Source: Streptomyces sp. NBC_00271 (GTDB lineage: Bacteria > Actinomycetota > Actinomycetes > Streptomycetales > Streptomycetaceae). From it: 64,000 nucleotides of DNA. The stretch spans positions 1 through 64,000 of the forward strand of contig NZ_CP108071.1 in NCBI RefSeq assembly GCF_036178845.1, given 5' to 3'. The translations under genes and the position numbers were made by a program. The notes beneath the pieces are model-generated. The model was not told where the DNA came from. It was given only the letters and a program-made list of their open reading frames with translations, and did not search any database. This document shows positions 8,647 through 17,879 of this stretch, one piece after another (the stretch's first letter is position 1; each line of letters opens with the position of its first letter).

Positions 8647-9108
8647 TCAACGACCCGCGAAGTACAGGTCTAGGTGGGCGTGGTCGACCAGCTCCTGCCT
8701 TGCGGTGAGCGCCGCCAGGGGGACGGCCGCTGCGCTTCGGTGGTCCAGTCGGGCCGGTTGGGCGACGAGGGTCCCGGCCGGCGCGCCGACGTACTCGGCG
8801 GCGGCTCCGTCACGCAGGAACGGGGTGAGTCCGTAAACCTTGGTGCCCAGGGCGGGAGCTGTGGCACCGGCTCCGTGCTCGGCCACGACGCCGGACACCT
8901 CGTGCGCGGGAATGACGGGTGTCCGCTCACGCCCGGATCCGTCGGAGCTGTCGGTCCAGGTAGCGTCCCAGGCAAGTTCTCCCGTGGTGATGGAGGCGGC
9001 CCGTACCGCGACGGCAGTATCGCCGGGCCCGGGACGCGGTGCGGTCTCGTGGACCAGTTGTTCGGGGCCTCCGCGTCGGTGAGCGCGTACTGCGCGCATC
9101 GTGTTCAT
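8647..9108 (-). pseudogene. Truncated quinone oxidoreductase / MDR-family dehydrogenase
   Basis: The N-terminal half of a medium-chain zinc-independent oxidoreductase: MRAVRAHRRGGPEQLVHETAPRPGPGD..., PAHEVSGVVAEHGAGA and GAAAEYVGAPAGTLVAQPARLDHRSAAAVPLAALTA. It stops before the Rossmann nucleotide-binding glycine motif, so it cannot be functional alone. The start is taken at the MNTMRAV methionine (9108). Confidence 0.7.
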
Positions 9109-9245
9109 GAGGCGGTCACTTCCTGATGAATGACGGTGCCGTGCCGGAGGCCACGCCGTTGCGTCCAGCATCACGGGTGGTGCCGGAGCCAGGCATCACC
9201 CATTCAAGGGATCCCTGTCACCGTGCCCTGTGGTCGGTGCACCGC

Positions 9246-12098
9246 TCAGTCGGCCCCGTCAACGCTGATGCCCCGCTCGATCGCCAGCCGGGTCAGCTCG
9301 ACCCGCGAGTTGATGCCGAGCTTGGTGAAGATGTGCTTCATATGCGTGTTGACGGTGTGCACGGACACGTAGAGCCAGTCGGCGATGGCCCGGTTGGTGA
9401 GGCCCTCAACGACGAGCGGGATCAGTTTCCGCTCGGATTCGGTCAGGCTCTCCAACCCCTGAGGACCGGCCGTGTGGTTCCGCACGGGGGCGGTGCGCAC
9501 GCCGAGCTGGCGCAGGCGCCGCCTGATCCGTTCTTGATCGCGCCCGGCTCCTGAGGCTGACGCCAGCTGACCCGCTTCTTCGAAGTACGGGATCGCCGGC
9601 GTCGTATCGGCCGATGCTGCCATGAGCTCGCCGAGGTCCTCACAGGCCGCCGCCAGGGCCAACGGCCTGCCGGTGCTCCGGTAGCCGGTGATGGCGGACT
9701 CCAGTGCACGGGGGTCGCGGTGGAGCAGGCCGTCCACGTGGGCGCGGACTGCCCCGATGATCTGCCCGCTCTCGTCCTGTGCAGCCAGGCTGCGCAGTGC
9801 GCTGGACACGGCCTGCGCGAGAGACGGGTCCTCCCCGCGGAGCGCGATGCGCACGATCGAGGGCCACTGGGACGGAGGTACCGCAAGCAGCCGCGTCGGC
9901 TCACGGCTTTTGAAGCTTCCCGTGAGTGCCATCGCCGCTTCGCTGTCTTCGCCCTCCGCGTCCGCCAGGCCGGCGCGCGCGAGAGCCACCCACAGGCCGT
10001 ACCGCTGCGCGTTCGTGCCGGAGCCGGCTTCGGCAGCGCGGAGATGGTCCCTCGCCCTGGCAAGGTCACCGCGCCTGATCTCCACCAGTGCCAGCACGGA
10101 GCGAGCCAGCGGATTCGGCTGGGTGATCTCAAGTTCGTCCGCCACCGCCAGACCGGCCTCGGCCTCCACAGCCGCGTCGTCCAGCACGCCCTGTTCGAGC
10201 AGGGCGCAGGCACGGCGAGCGTGCCAGTGGGGAAGTGACCAGCCGAGGCCCAACGCCTCCGCTTCGCGCTGTCCCTCGCGCAGCACCCGCTCGGTGTCCG
10301 CGAGCCGGTCGGTGGCGGTCAGCACGGTGGCCAGCCACAGCGCCGGGATCCGCGGGGGCCGCAGGTAGAGTGCGGCGGATTGGGTGCCGGCGCGTCGGGT
10401 GGCCTCCTCAGCAAGCTCGAGGGCGCGGGCCAGGCGCCCACGGTAGAAGAACGTCTGCGACTGGAACACCATGGCGCTGACGACGACGGCCGGATCGTGG
10501 CTGCGGTAGGAGGCCTCGACCAGCCCGGGGCCGGTCTGCTCGGCAGCGGTGATGTCCCCGAGGTACATGTGGCCCGTCGCCTTGGTCTTCAGCAGCCGGA
10601 CGCGCACGTCGGGCGGCAGCGCGGGTAGGTCCAGGGCCTGCTGGAGGTGTGTCATCGCGGCGGCGTCGTCGCCCGCGGCCTGGTGGATCTCGGCGGCCAC
10701 CAGGCGCAGGCATGCCTCCTGCAGTGGCTCAAGGCCTTCCGGCAGAGTGGCGTCGACCAGGTCGAGCGCCTCATGAACCCGGCGGGTCCGGCCGAGGTAC
10801 TCGGCGGCGTCGGTCAGCAGGGTGATGCGACGCCGGTCGTGTCGGGGCAGCAGTCCGGCGACCCGCTGAGCCAGGTCCGCAGCCGCGTCGGGGGCCGACG
10901 ACGACAGTTCCCGTACGGCGGTGATCAGCGTGGTCACGGCATTGTCGTCGACTGGGCCGCCCGACATGACGACGTGCCAGGCTGCCTCGGCCGATCGTGC
11001 CCCGATGCCACGCAGGCTGTCGGCCGCGTCCCGGTGCAGAGCGGTCCGTACGGCCAGAGGCAGGTTTTCGTGGACAGCCTGCCGTATGAGGTCGTGACGG
11101 AAGGCGAGTCGCGGGCCGTCGGCCGAGAGCAGACCGGCGTTCAGGGCGGCCTCGACGCCCGACAGCAGGCTGCCGACCTGCCTGCCGAGCATGCGGGCGG
11201 CCGTGCCGAGGTCGAATTCGCGGCCGAGGACGGACCCGATCTGGAGCAGGCGCACGGCATCTTCGGGGAGCCGGTCCAGACGCGCGGCGATACTCCGCCG
11301 GAAACTGACGGGGATGCCGTCGTGCAGGAGGCTCGCCTCGCCCGCCTCCATTTTGACGGCATCCGTGTCGGCGAAAGCGCGCACCAGCTCGATCGCCAGG
11401 AAAGGATTGCCCGCGACGCCTCGCAGGAGCCTGGCCAGACCGGGTGACGGCCTCGCCCCGAGGACATCGGCCGCGATGTCCTGCAGCTCCTGCTGTGGCA
11501 GGGGGCCGAGGGTCAGCCATCGGGCTCCGAGACGTTCGAGGTCCTCCCGCACCCTGGCCACGGTCGGTCGCTCGGTGTCCGACCGTACCGCCAGCACCCA
11601 CAGGATCCGCGAGGCGGCCAGTCGTCCAGGCAGGGTGCGGAGCACGAAGAGCGTAGCCGGATCCGCCCACTGTGCGTCGTCCACAAGCACGGCCACCGGG
11701 GCGCGCTGAGCCCGGTCCTCCAGAGCGTCCGCGATGCTGTCCAGCAGCCAGAGCCGCTGGTCGTCGGTGGCTGCGGCGGCTCGGTTGGAACCATCGGAGG
11801 ACTGCAAGGCGGACTGCAGTGCGGCTCCTGCCGCGTACTGGTCGAGCTCATCGGCGCGTACCGACACCACATCGAACCCGGACCGCCGCGCCATCTCGTC
11901 CAGCTCCGCGAGCAACCGGCTCTTGCCGACGCCGGGCGCGCCTTCCACGACGACGCAGGCGCCCCGTCCGCCACGCACCGCGTCCAGGGCCTCATGGACA
12001 GCCGCGATCTCGCGGTCCCGTCCCCGCAGGCGCGGCCCGGTCATGGCCTGGTTCCGACGCCCACCGGCCTGGTCGTCGGCGGGGTCTGTGCTGCTCAT
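9246..12098 (-). CDS. LAL-type LuxR-family transcriptional regulator
   Basis: About 950 residues: an N-terminal AAA/NACHT-like ATPase with Walker A VEGAPGVGKSRLL and Walker B VAVLVDDAQWAD, a long helical TPR-like middle, and a C-terminal LuxR helix-turn-helix (LTESERKLIPLVVEGLTNRA...VSVHTVNTHMKHIFTKLG). Such large ATP-binding LuxR regulators bind a small ligand and activate nearby operons. It is divergent from the monooxygenase gene at 12258, with 159 bases between them, so control of that promoter is likely. The ATG at 12098 (MSSTDPADD) is chosen; 12164 and 12044 are alternatives. Confidence 0.85.
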   Translation of the reverse strand: MSSTDPADDQAGGRRNQAMTGPRLRGRDREIAAVHEALDAVRGGRGACVVVEGAPGVGKSRLLAELDEMARRSGFDVVSVRADELDQYAAGAALQSALQSSDGSNRAAAATDDQRLWLLDSIADALEDRAQRAPVAVLVDDAQWADPATLFVLRTLPGRLAASRILWVLAVRSDTERPTVARVREDLERLGARWLTLGPLPQQELQDIAADVLGARPSPGLARLLRGVAGNPFLAIELVRAFADTDAVKMEAGEASLLHDGIPVSFRRSIAARLDRLPEDAVRLLQIGSVLGREFDLGTAARMLGRQVGSLLSGVEAALNAGLLSADGPRLAFRHDLIRQAVHENLPLAVRTALHRDAADSLRGIGARSAEAAWHVVMSGGPVDDNAVTTLITAVRELSSSAPDAAADLAQRVAGLLPRHDRRRITLLTDAAEYLGRTRRVHEALDLVDATLPEGLEPLQEACLRLVAAEIHQAAGDDAAAMTHLQQALDLPALPPDVRVRLLKTKATGHMYLGDITAAEQTGPGLVEASYRSHDPAVVVSAMVFQSQTFFYRGRLARALELAEEATRRAGTQSAALYLRPPRIPALWLATVLTATDRLADTERVLREGQREAEALGLGWSLPHWHARRACALLEQGVLDDAAVEAEAGLAVADELEITQPNPLARSVLALVEIRRGDLARARDHLRAAEAGSGTNAQRYGLWVALARAGLADAEGEDSEAAMALTGSFKSREPTRLLAVPPSQWPSIVRIALRGEDPSLAQAVSSALRSLAAQDESGQIIGAVRAHVDGLLHRDPRALESAITGYRSTGRPLALAAACEDLGELMAASADTTPAIPYFEEAGQLASASGAGRDQERIRRRLRQLGVRTAPVRNHTAGPQGLESLTESERKLIPLVVEGLTNRAIADWLYVSVHTVNTHMKHIFTKLGINSRVELTRLAIERGISVDGAD

Positions 12099-12257
12099 GG
12101 GGCAAGCATGGCGCACGGCCACATCTCCCCTCAACGTCGGTTCCCCGGTGATCGCCGCTTTCACCCGGGTGATTGCCGGCTGCGCGCCGTCCTCTCACCC
12201 TGCCGCGACGCATGCTCCATGCCATCCGGATCTGTTGCCCCTGGAGAGGAGCACGAC

Positions 12258-13772
12258 GTGCGTACAGGCAAGGAATACCTGGCAGCGCTGAACGACGGCC
12301 GCAAGGTGTGGGTGGGTGATGAACTCGTCGACAACGTGGCCACGCACCCTAAGACCCGGGCGTACGCCCGGAGCCTCGCGGCCTTCTACGACCTGCACCA
12401 CCGCCCGGACCTCCAGGACGTCATGACGTTCGTGGACGAGGGTGGCGTCCGGCGGTCCATGACGTGGTTCCAGCACCGCTCCAAGGAGGACCTGCTGCGC
12501 AAGCGGACCTACCTGGAGACGGTGCAGCGGGAACTCGGCGGCGGGGCGATCCCGCGCACACCGGATGTCAACAACTACGTCCTGCTGACCTACATCGACG
12601 ACCCGGAGCCCTGGAGCAGCCAGTCCGTCGGGACCGACGGGAGGGACCTCACCGAGGGGATCCTCGACTTCTGGAACGTGGTGCGGGACGGTGACCTCAA
12701 CGCGACGCCAGCCTTCGTCGACCCGCAGGCTAACCGCTCGCGCGATTCCGCACAGGCCGAGTCACCTGCCCTGCGGGTGGTCGGCACCTCGGACGAGGGC
12801 ATCACCGTGCGGGGTGTGAAGGCGATCAGCACCGGCGCGGCCTTCGGGGACTGGATCCACATCGGCGTCTTCTACCGCCCCGGCATTATTGCGGAACAGA
12901 TCATCTACGGGGCGGTGAAGCCCGACACCCCCGGGGTCACCATCATCTGCCGGGAGAGCAACGTCCGCGACGGTGAGGAGGTGGAGCACCCGCTCGCCTC
13001 GCAGGGTGACGAGCTGGACAGTGTCATCGTGTTCGAGGACGTGCTCATCCCCTGGAACCGTGTCTTCCACATCGGTAACCCCCAGCACGCGTCGCTGTAC
13101 CCGCAGCGTGTCTTCGACTGGCTGCACTACCACTCGGCGATGCGTGCGATGGTGAAGGCCGAGCTGATGCTCGGTCTGGCCCTGCTGATCACCGAGCACA
13201 TCGGCACCTACCAGCTGCCGCCGGTCCAGGCCCGGGTCGCCCGGTTCGCCGGCTTCCACCAGACGCTCAAGGCGCATCTGATCGCTTCGGAGGACCAAGG
13301 GTTCTTCACCCCCGGCGGCATCTACAAGCCGAACGTCCTGATGTTCGACTTCGGGCGGGCGTACTACCTCGAGCACATCGCCGAGATGGCCCACGAGCTC
13401 ATCGACCTGTCCGGTCGTGCCGCGCTCATCTACCCCACCGAGGGGCAGTGGCAGCAGCCCGAACTGCGGCCGTGGCTGGAGGCGCTGCAGACCGGACCGG
13501 TCGGCAGGCCCTACGACCGGCTCAAGATCAGCCGAGTGATCCGCGACATGTTCCTGTCCGACTGGGGCGACCGCGTCAGCACCTTCGAGAACTTCAACGG
13601 CACGCCCCTGCTGGCCATCCGTACCCTCACCATGAAGCGCGCCGAGATGTCCCCGAGCGGCAGCATGGCAGACCTCGCGCGCAAGGTCTGCGGCATCGAG
13701 AACGTGAGCGACGACGACGAGACCGCGTACAAGGCTCAGGCGAACTACGCCCGACGCCAGGACGCCTCGTAG
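12258..13772 (+). CDS. FAD-dependent phenol/resorcinol hydroxylase, large component (HpaB family)
   Basis: 504 residues, the usual size for the 4-hydroxyphenylacetate 3-hydroxylase family of two-component flavin monooxygenases. It begins RTGKEYLAALNDGRKVWVGD and carries the conserved FVDPQANRSRDS, ISTGAAFGDWIHIG, PWNRVFHIG and LHYHSAMRAMVKAELMLGLA segments. The reduced flavin would come from the reductase at 16149-16637. The presence of hydroxyquinol dioxygenase and maleylacetate reductase points to a reaction giving hydroxyquinol, for example from resorcinol or a 4-substituted phenol; the exact substrate cannot be read. The start is GTG at 12258 with GGAGAGGAG upstream; the frame stays open further upstream but without coding signal. 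Confidence 0.85.
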   Translation: MRTGKEYLAALNDGRKVWVGDELVDNVATHPKTRAYARSLAAFYDLHHRPDLQDVMTFVDEGGVRRSMTWFQHRSKEDLLRKRTYLETVQRELGGGAIPRTPDVNNYVLLTYIDDPEPWSSQSVGTDGRDLTEGILDFWNVVRDGDLNATPAFVDPQANRSRDSAQAESPALRVVGTSDEGITVRGVKAISTGAAFGDWIHIGVFYRPGIIAEQIIYGAVKPDTPGVTIICRESNVRDGEEVEHPLASQGDELDSVIVFEDVLIPWNRVFHIGNPQHASLYPQRVFDWLHYHSAMRAMVKAELMLGLALLITEHIGTYQLPPVQARVARFAGFHQTLKAHLIASEDQGFFTPGGIYKPNVLMFDFGRAYYLEHIAEMAHELIDLSGRAALIYPTEGQWQQPELRPWLEALQTGPVGRPYDRLKISRVIRDMFLSDWGDRVSTFENFNGTPLLAIRTLTMKRAEMSPSGSMADLARKVCGIENVSDDDETAYKAQANYARRQDAS

Positions 13773-13778
13773 CAGGAT

Positions 13779-13821
13779 GCCAAGGCCCGGATCAGAGCAC
13801 GCCGCACTCCCGGGCCCTGGC
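13779..13821. terminator. Candidate bidirectional terminator between convergent genes
   Basis: GCCAAGGCCCGG (13779-13790) pairs with CCGGGCCCTGGC (13810-13821), 11 of 12 positions, over a 19-base loop. It lies between the hydroxylase stop and the convergent LuxR gene, overlapping the last codons of the latter. Confidence 0.4.
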
Positions 13822-16011
13822 GACCGCTTCGCTCCTGTCGTGTGCGTCGAGTTTGCGGAAGATCGCGCGTACCTGTGTCTTGACGGTGTTGTGGGACACA
13901 TAGAGCTCGGAGGCGATCTCACGCAGTGTCAGCGCACCGCACAGGGCACGGAGCACTCGGCGCTCCCCCCGCGACAGGTCCTGGGGGCGGGGGGCGGCAG
14001 GTGTCACCACTGTGTCCCCGCCAACTCGGCCGAGCAGGTCCGTCAGTACGCCGGGCGACTCGCACCGGGCCGCCGCTCGCTCGGCTGCTTCGCGGGCCTT
14101 TCGCGCCGCGTCCGTGTTGTGCCGCGCGCTCTCAAGTCGCGACCGCGTGAAGTGGTACAAGGCGCGTACGTGGGGTTCGCTTTCCGTCCGGGGCGAGGCC
14201 GCCAGCGTCGCTTCCGCGTCGGCCAGGACCCGTTCGGCCTCCTCGATCTGTCCCTCTTCGAGGAGTAGGCCGGCCCGACCGATGTAGGCAGGCACAGAGA
14301 CGAAGTGCCCGCCCAGGCCGGCCGTCGCAACCGTCTTGAGGGCCTCGTCACTCAGAATTCGCGCCAGCTCGTGCCGTCCGGCCAGCAGCGCGCACACCGC
14401 CCGCGAACCCAGCGCGCGCACGAGAACCAGGCCGTGCCCGGCAGCATGCGCATCACGGGTCGCCTCGCCGAGCAGCGCCTCCGCCTCCTCGTACCGGCCC
14501 GCCCACAGCAGAGCCGCACCGCGGGCCGTGCAGGCCAGGGCGCGCCAGGACGTCAACGGCAGGGTGCCGGCAACGGCGGATTCGCCCAGACGGCCGGCGG
14601 TCAGGACCTCCCCCTTCAGAAAGCAGGCAATGGCCTGGGCGACGGCTGCCGCGTCGGACACCGTGCTGCCTTCGCCGACCGTCTCCGGTCCCGTCTGCCT
14701 GAGCTGGGCCACATCCAGCCAGCGCCGGGCCGTTTCCGGGGCGCCCCCTGAGAGAGCCGCCATCGCCGCCACGACGCACAATCTCGCGTCGACGGCGACC
14801 GTGCAGGGCGGCAAGAGGTCCAGCCAATGCGAGACCTCCGCACTACGGCCCGCTGAGATCGCCTTCTCCCAGCCGTCGAGGACCGACGCAACGGCCGCGG
14901 ACTCATCGCCGCCCAGCGTCCAGTGCCGTACGGCCACAGTCGTCTCCCCCTGCCGGGAGTACCACTGAGCCGCCGACCGGTGCAGGGACACGACGGTGTC
15001 CGACCGTTCGGACTCAAGGACGTCGGACAGCAGCGAAGACAGCGCTCGATGATGCCGGTACGCCGACGGATCGGCGGCGACGGGCACGAGCAGTTGCACG
15101 GTCCGTGCGAGCTCGCGCAGCAGTACGCCCGCCCGCTCCCCGGCCAGGGCCTGGCAGGGCCCGGTACTCAGCTCGTCGAGCACACTGGTACGCAGCAGGA
15201 ACTCGCGCTGTTCGGTGGTGAGCCGATAGAGCACCTCGGTGGCCAGATACTCGGTGACCCCTTGCCTGCCGCGGGCCAAGTTCGCTTCCCGGTCAGCCTC
15301 GTTCGCCGAGCGGGCGAGGGCGCGCCCCATGATGCACAGCCCCGCCGCCCATCCCTCGGTGGCCTCGTACAACGCGCTCGAAGTGTCCGCGCTCGGAGCA
15401 GACCCGAGCAGATCGGTGAGCACTGCCTGTGCTTCCTCGGGGGTGAAGGCCAGGTCGTGCTGGTCGAGTTCGGCGGTCAGACCTCGGGCGCGCAGGGTCG
15501 GAAGGGGTCTTCCGGGAATGTGCCGGGTCGACAGAATGACGCGGAAGCCGTGGGGAAGCCTTGTCAGGAAGTCCGCCAGGCTGCGCACTGCGTCGGCGTC
15601 CGTGATGGATTCCAGTCCATCGAGGATCAGCGTGAGCGGTTCCTCTCCGCCCAGTCCGGTCACAAGACTCGGCAGGATCTCCTCGAGCCATGCGTCGACC
15701 GTCCACCCATCGCTGTCGAGGCGGGCGGGCAGGTTCGGTCGTGCGTGGTGCACCGCTCGCAGGATGCAGGTCCAGAGGCGGCCCGGGGCGTTGTCGTACG
15801 CGTCCAGGCTGAGCCAGGCGCACTCTCCGCGAGCCGCCAGGCCTCGCGACCACTCGGTCAGGAGCACCGTCTTCCCGGCGCCGGCCGGCGCGGAGACCAC
15901 CACCACGGGCTCGGTCGCCGTGTCAAGCCGGCGCAGCAGACGCGGGCGTGTCAGGAGATGCGGGGGCTGAGCCGGAGGATGCAGCTTGAATGTCGCAACG
16001 GAGCTGGTCAT
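13792..16011 (-). CDS. MalT-like LuxR-family ATPase regulator
   Basis: About 739 residues. Walker A is SAPAGAGKTVLL near the N-terminus, followed by Walker B LTLILDGLESI, a TPR-rich middle, and a C-terminal LuxR domain (LSRGERRVLRALCGALTLREIASELYVSHNTVKTQVRAIFRKLDA). This matches the MalT class of ligand-responsive activators. ATG at 16011 (MTSSVATF) is chosen over the upstream frame start at 16059. It lies between the hydroxylase and the flavin reductase, so this is the second large activator in the cluster; each may control one of the opposed transcription units. Confidence 0.85.
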   Translation of the reverse strand: MTSSVATFKLHPPAQPPHLLTRPRLLRRLDTATEPVVVVSAPAGAGKTVLLTEWSRGLAARGECAWLSLDAYDNAPGRLWTCILRAVHHARPNLPARLDSDGWTVDAWLEEILPSLVTGLGGEEPLTLILDGLESITDADAVRSLADFLTRLPHGFRVILSTRHIPGRPLPTLRARGLTAELDQHDLAFTPEEAQAVLTDLLGSAPSADTSSALYEATEGWAAGLCIMGRALARSANEADREANLARGRQGVTEYLATEVLYRLTTEQREFLLRTSVLDELSTGPCQALAGERAGVLLRELARTVQLLVPVAADPSAYRHHRALSSLLSDVLESERSDTVVSLHRSAAQWYSRQGETTVAVRHWTLGGDESAAVASVLDGWEKAISAGRSAEVSHWLDLLPPCTVAVDARLCVVAAMAALSGGAPETARRWLDVAQLRQTGPETVGEGSTVSDAAAVAQAIACFLKGEVLTAGRLGESAVAGTLPLTSWRALACTARGAALLWAGRYEEAEALLGEATRDAHAAGHGLVLVRALGSRAVCALLAGRHELARILSDEALKTVATAGLGGHFVSVPAYIGRAGLLLEEGQIEEAERVLADAEATLAASPRTESEPHVRALYHFTRSRLESARHNTDAARKAREAAERAAARCESPGVLTDLLGRVGGDTVVTPAAPRPQDLSRGERRVLRALCGALTLREIASELYVSHNTVKTQVRAIFRKLDAHDRSEAVARARECGVL

Positions 16012-16148
16012 GGCACTTTCCGTCGAGTCGTCGGGACGAGCGGAGCCCCCGACGCCCATGGCTCGCCTTGCAGGAGCCGGGCATCGGGGGCGGTGGCGGG
16101 CCGGTCACGGGCCTGGCAGCGGCCTCCTTCGGACCGCTGCCACCAGGC

Positions 16149-16637
16149 CTAGTGCGAAGCCCTGAGCGCGCCGAAGCCGCCCGCGAAGTGGACCAGCGGT
16201 CGGCAATCCACCTGGTGTGCGCAATAGCGGACCTCACCCACGAAGATGGTGTGATCGCCACCGGGGAGCGCCTCGGCGACGTCACACACGACAGCCGCGA
16301 TGGCGTCCTTCAACACCGGCACGCCGTGGTCGTCGAAGGTCTCGACGCCCGCGAACTTGTCCGCCTTCGAGGCGGCGAAGTTCCGTGCCAGGTGCTCGCT
16401 GTCCTCGCCGAGGACGTTCACGGCGAATCGGCCGTGTTCCGCGATCGCGGTCCGTGTGTACAGGTGGTTGCTGATACACACGAGCAGTTGGAGCGGGTCC
16501 AGGGAGAGAGCGGACACGGCACTCGCCGTCATGCCGATAGGCGTGCTTCCGGAGCACGTGGTGATCACGCTGACACCCGTGGCGAGCCGGCTCATCGTGG
16601 CTCGGAAATCGACTGTCGTGTGAAGGGTTTCAGTCAT
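16149..16637 (-). CDS. Flavin reductase (HpaC-like small component)
   Basis: 162 residues of the flavin-reductase fold used by two-component monooxygenases: FRATMSRLATGVSVITT, IGMTASAVSALSLDPLQLLVCI, FAVNVLGEDSEHLARNFA and a C-terminal YCAHQVDCRPLVHFAGGFG. It would supply reduced FAD or FMN to the HpaB-type hydroxylase using NAD(P)H. Start ATG at 16637 with GGAGG eight bases upstream. It is transcribed away from the dioxygenase gene upstream of it, with a 305-base gap containing a foreign relic. Confidence 0.85.
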   Translation of the reverse strand: MTETLHTTVDFRATMSRLATGVSVITTCSGSTPIGMTASAVSALSLDPLQLLVCISNHLYTRTAIAEHGRFAVNVLGEDSEHLARNFAASKADKFAGVETFDDHGVPVLKDAIAAVVCDVAEALPGGDHTIFVGEVRYCAHQVDCRPLVHFAGGFGALRASH

Positions 16638-16739
16638 CGGAGGACCTCCGTGAAAGTCGGGAAGAGCGTCGGCCTGTTGCGCAGGACACCGGGTGAACTC
16701 ACCGTCCCGCTGGGTGGGTTGGCGGGCATGTCGTTCGAG

Positions 16740-16850
16740 TAGGGCAAGAAGGCGGGCGGCTGCCCCATGACGTGCGCGAGGTCATCGCGCGCGTGGTGGA
16801 CGGATCGCGCCTCGCCCAGTTCGGGGCGGAGTTGCGGGCCGGCCCGGTAC
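16740..16850 (+). pseudogene. Scrap of acyl-CoA carboxylase carboxyltransferase
   Basis: On the plus strand a short frame reads GRLPHDVREVIARVVDGSRL followed by AQFGAEL, a close match to the conserved DVRE-ARxVDGSxxxEF segment of biotin-dependent carboxyltransferase beta subunits. It is bounded by non-homologous DNA and is a relic inside the minus-strand catabolic operon. Confidence 0.6.
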
Positions 16851-16942
16851 CGGGGGCTGCCACGGTCTGTCGGCTCATCGACGCAGTCGGTCGACCAGGC
16901 GTCTCAAGTCCGCGGACGGCGGCACTCCGAGCTCCTTCATTC

Positions 16943-17812
16943 TCAGTCCGTGGGGACGGGTTCGAGGACGAAGGTGTGGCGCAGCAGGGTGTAGGGCACG
17001 TCGGTCAGCCCGCTGCAGGGCCCGGCGTCGGCCGCGTACGTGTCATAGGACTCGACCAGCGACTCCTTGACCCCGAACACCGGATCAGTGTCCAGGTACG
17101 GGTCGTCCGAAGGGAACAGCATGCTGGTCACGCGCTGGAATCCCGGAGCGTCGATCAGCAGGTGCACATGGGCGGGACGCATGGGCGACCTGCTGGTCGC
17201 GTTCAAGAGTTCGCCGACCGGGCCGTCACCGGGTATCGGGTAGCTGGACGGGCGAATGGAACGGAAGCTGAAGTGTCCCGTCTCGTCGGTCCGGAACAGC
17301 GCGCGCATGGCCGGGTCGACTTGGCCGGGCACATCCACGTCGTAATGGCCCTCCGAGTCACTGTGCCAGACATCCACCCCGGCGCCGGTCACCGGCGCTC
17401 CCTCACGGTTCACGACCCGTCCCTCGAAGAACAGCGGGGTGCCGGGCAGGCCTGCGGAGATGTCGGCGGCGTCGGCGTGCTGCGGCCTGTCCTGCCTGAA
17501 GAAGGGGCCCAGGACGCTGTTCTGTGTGGCATTGGCGGGGCGTCGATTGCTCAGCGCATCGACCAGCATGGTGACGCCCAACACGTCGGACAGCAGGATG
17601 AACTCCTGGCGCGTCGGCGTGCACGTCTGCCCGGTGCGCGTCAGGAAGTCCACTCCCTGGTCCCACTCCTCCTCCGTCAGTTCGACATCACGGACGAAGG
17701 CGTGGAGGTGCCGCACCAGTGATTCCAGGATCTCCGCGACACGGGCATCCTTGGTGTCCCGCATGGTCGAGATCACGGCCTGGGTGATGGTGTCGCTGGT
17801 CAGATCACGCAT
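16943..17812 (-). CDS. Hydroxyquinol 1,2-dioxygenase
   Basis: 289 residues, an intradiol ring-cleavage dioxygenase. The four non-haem Fe(III) ligands are visible: Tyr157 (GHYDVD), Tyr191 (SSYPIP), His215 and His217 (RPAHVHLLI). The N-terminal helical domain with TPTRQEFILLSDVLGV and NATQNSVLGPFFR is characteristic of hydroxyquinol (chlorocatechol-type) enzymes. It converts hydroxyquinol to maleylacetate in the cytosol. It lies 67 bases downstream of the maleylacetate reductase gene on the same strand, as in other hydroxyquinol operons. Confidence 0.9.
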   Translation of the reverse strand: MRDLTSDTITQAVISTMRDTKDARVAEILESLVRHLHAFVRDVELTEEEWDQGVDFLTRTGQTCTPTRQEFILLSDVLGVTMLVDALSNRRPANATQNSVLGPFFRQDRPQHADAADISAGLPGTPLFFEGRVVNREGAPVTGAGVDVWHSDSEGHYDVDVPGQVDPAMRALFRTDETGHFSFRSIRPSSYPIPGDGPVGELLNATSRSPMRPAHVHLLIDAPGFQRVTSMLFPSDDPYLDTDPVFGVKESLVESYDTYAADAGPCSGLTDVPYTLLRHTFVLEPVPTD

Positions 17813-17879
17813 GGCGCGCTCCCTTGGTCATTGAGTGTTCGATGACGGAGTCGGTCTGGGTGTCGTTGCCCGCTGACGT

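Noticed and set aside
11994..12257. An 88-codon N-terminal extension of the hydroxylase
   Set aside because: It overlaps the divergent LuxR gene and its promoter region; GTG 12258 has a ribosome site and matches the family start.
16875..16940. A 21-codon minus-strand ORF (MKELGVPPSADLRRLVDRLR) just after the dioxygenase
   Set aside because: Too short, no family recognised, next to a relic; it may be a truncated gene start but cannot be supported.
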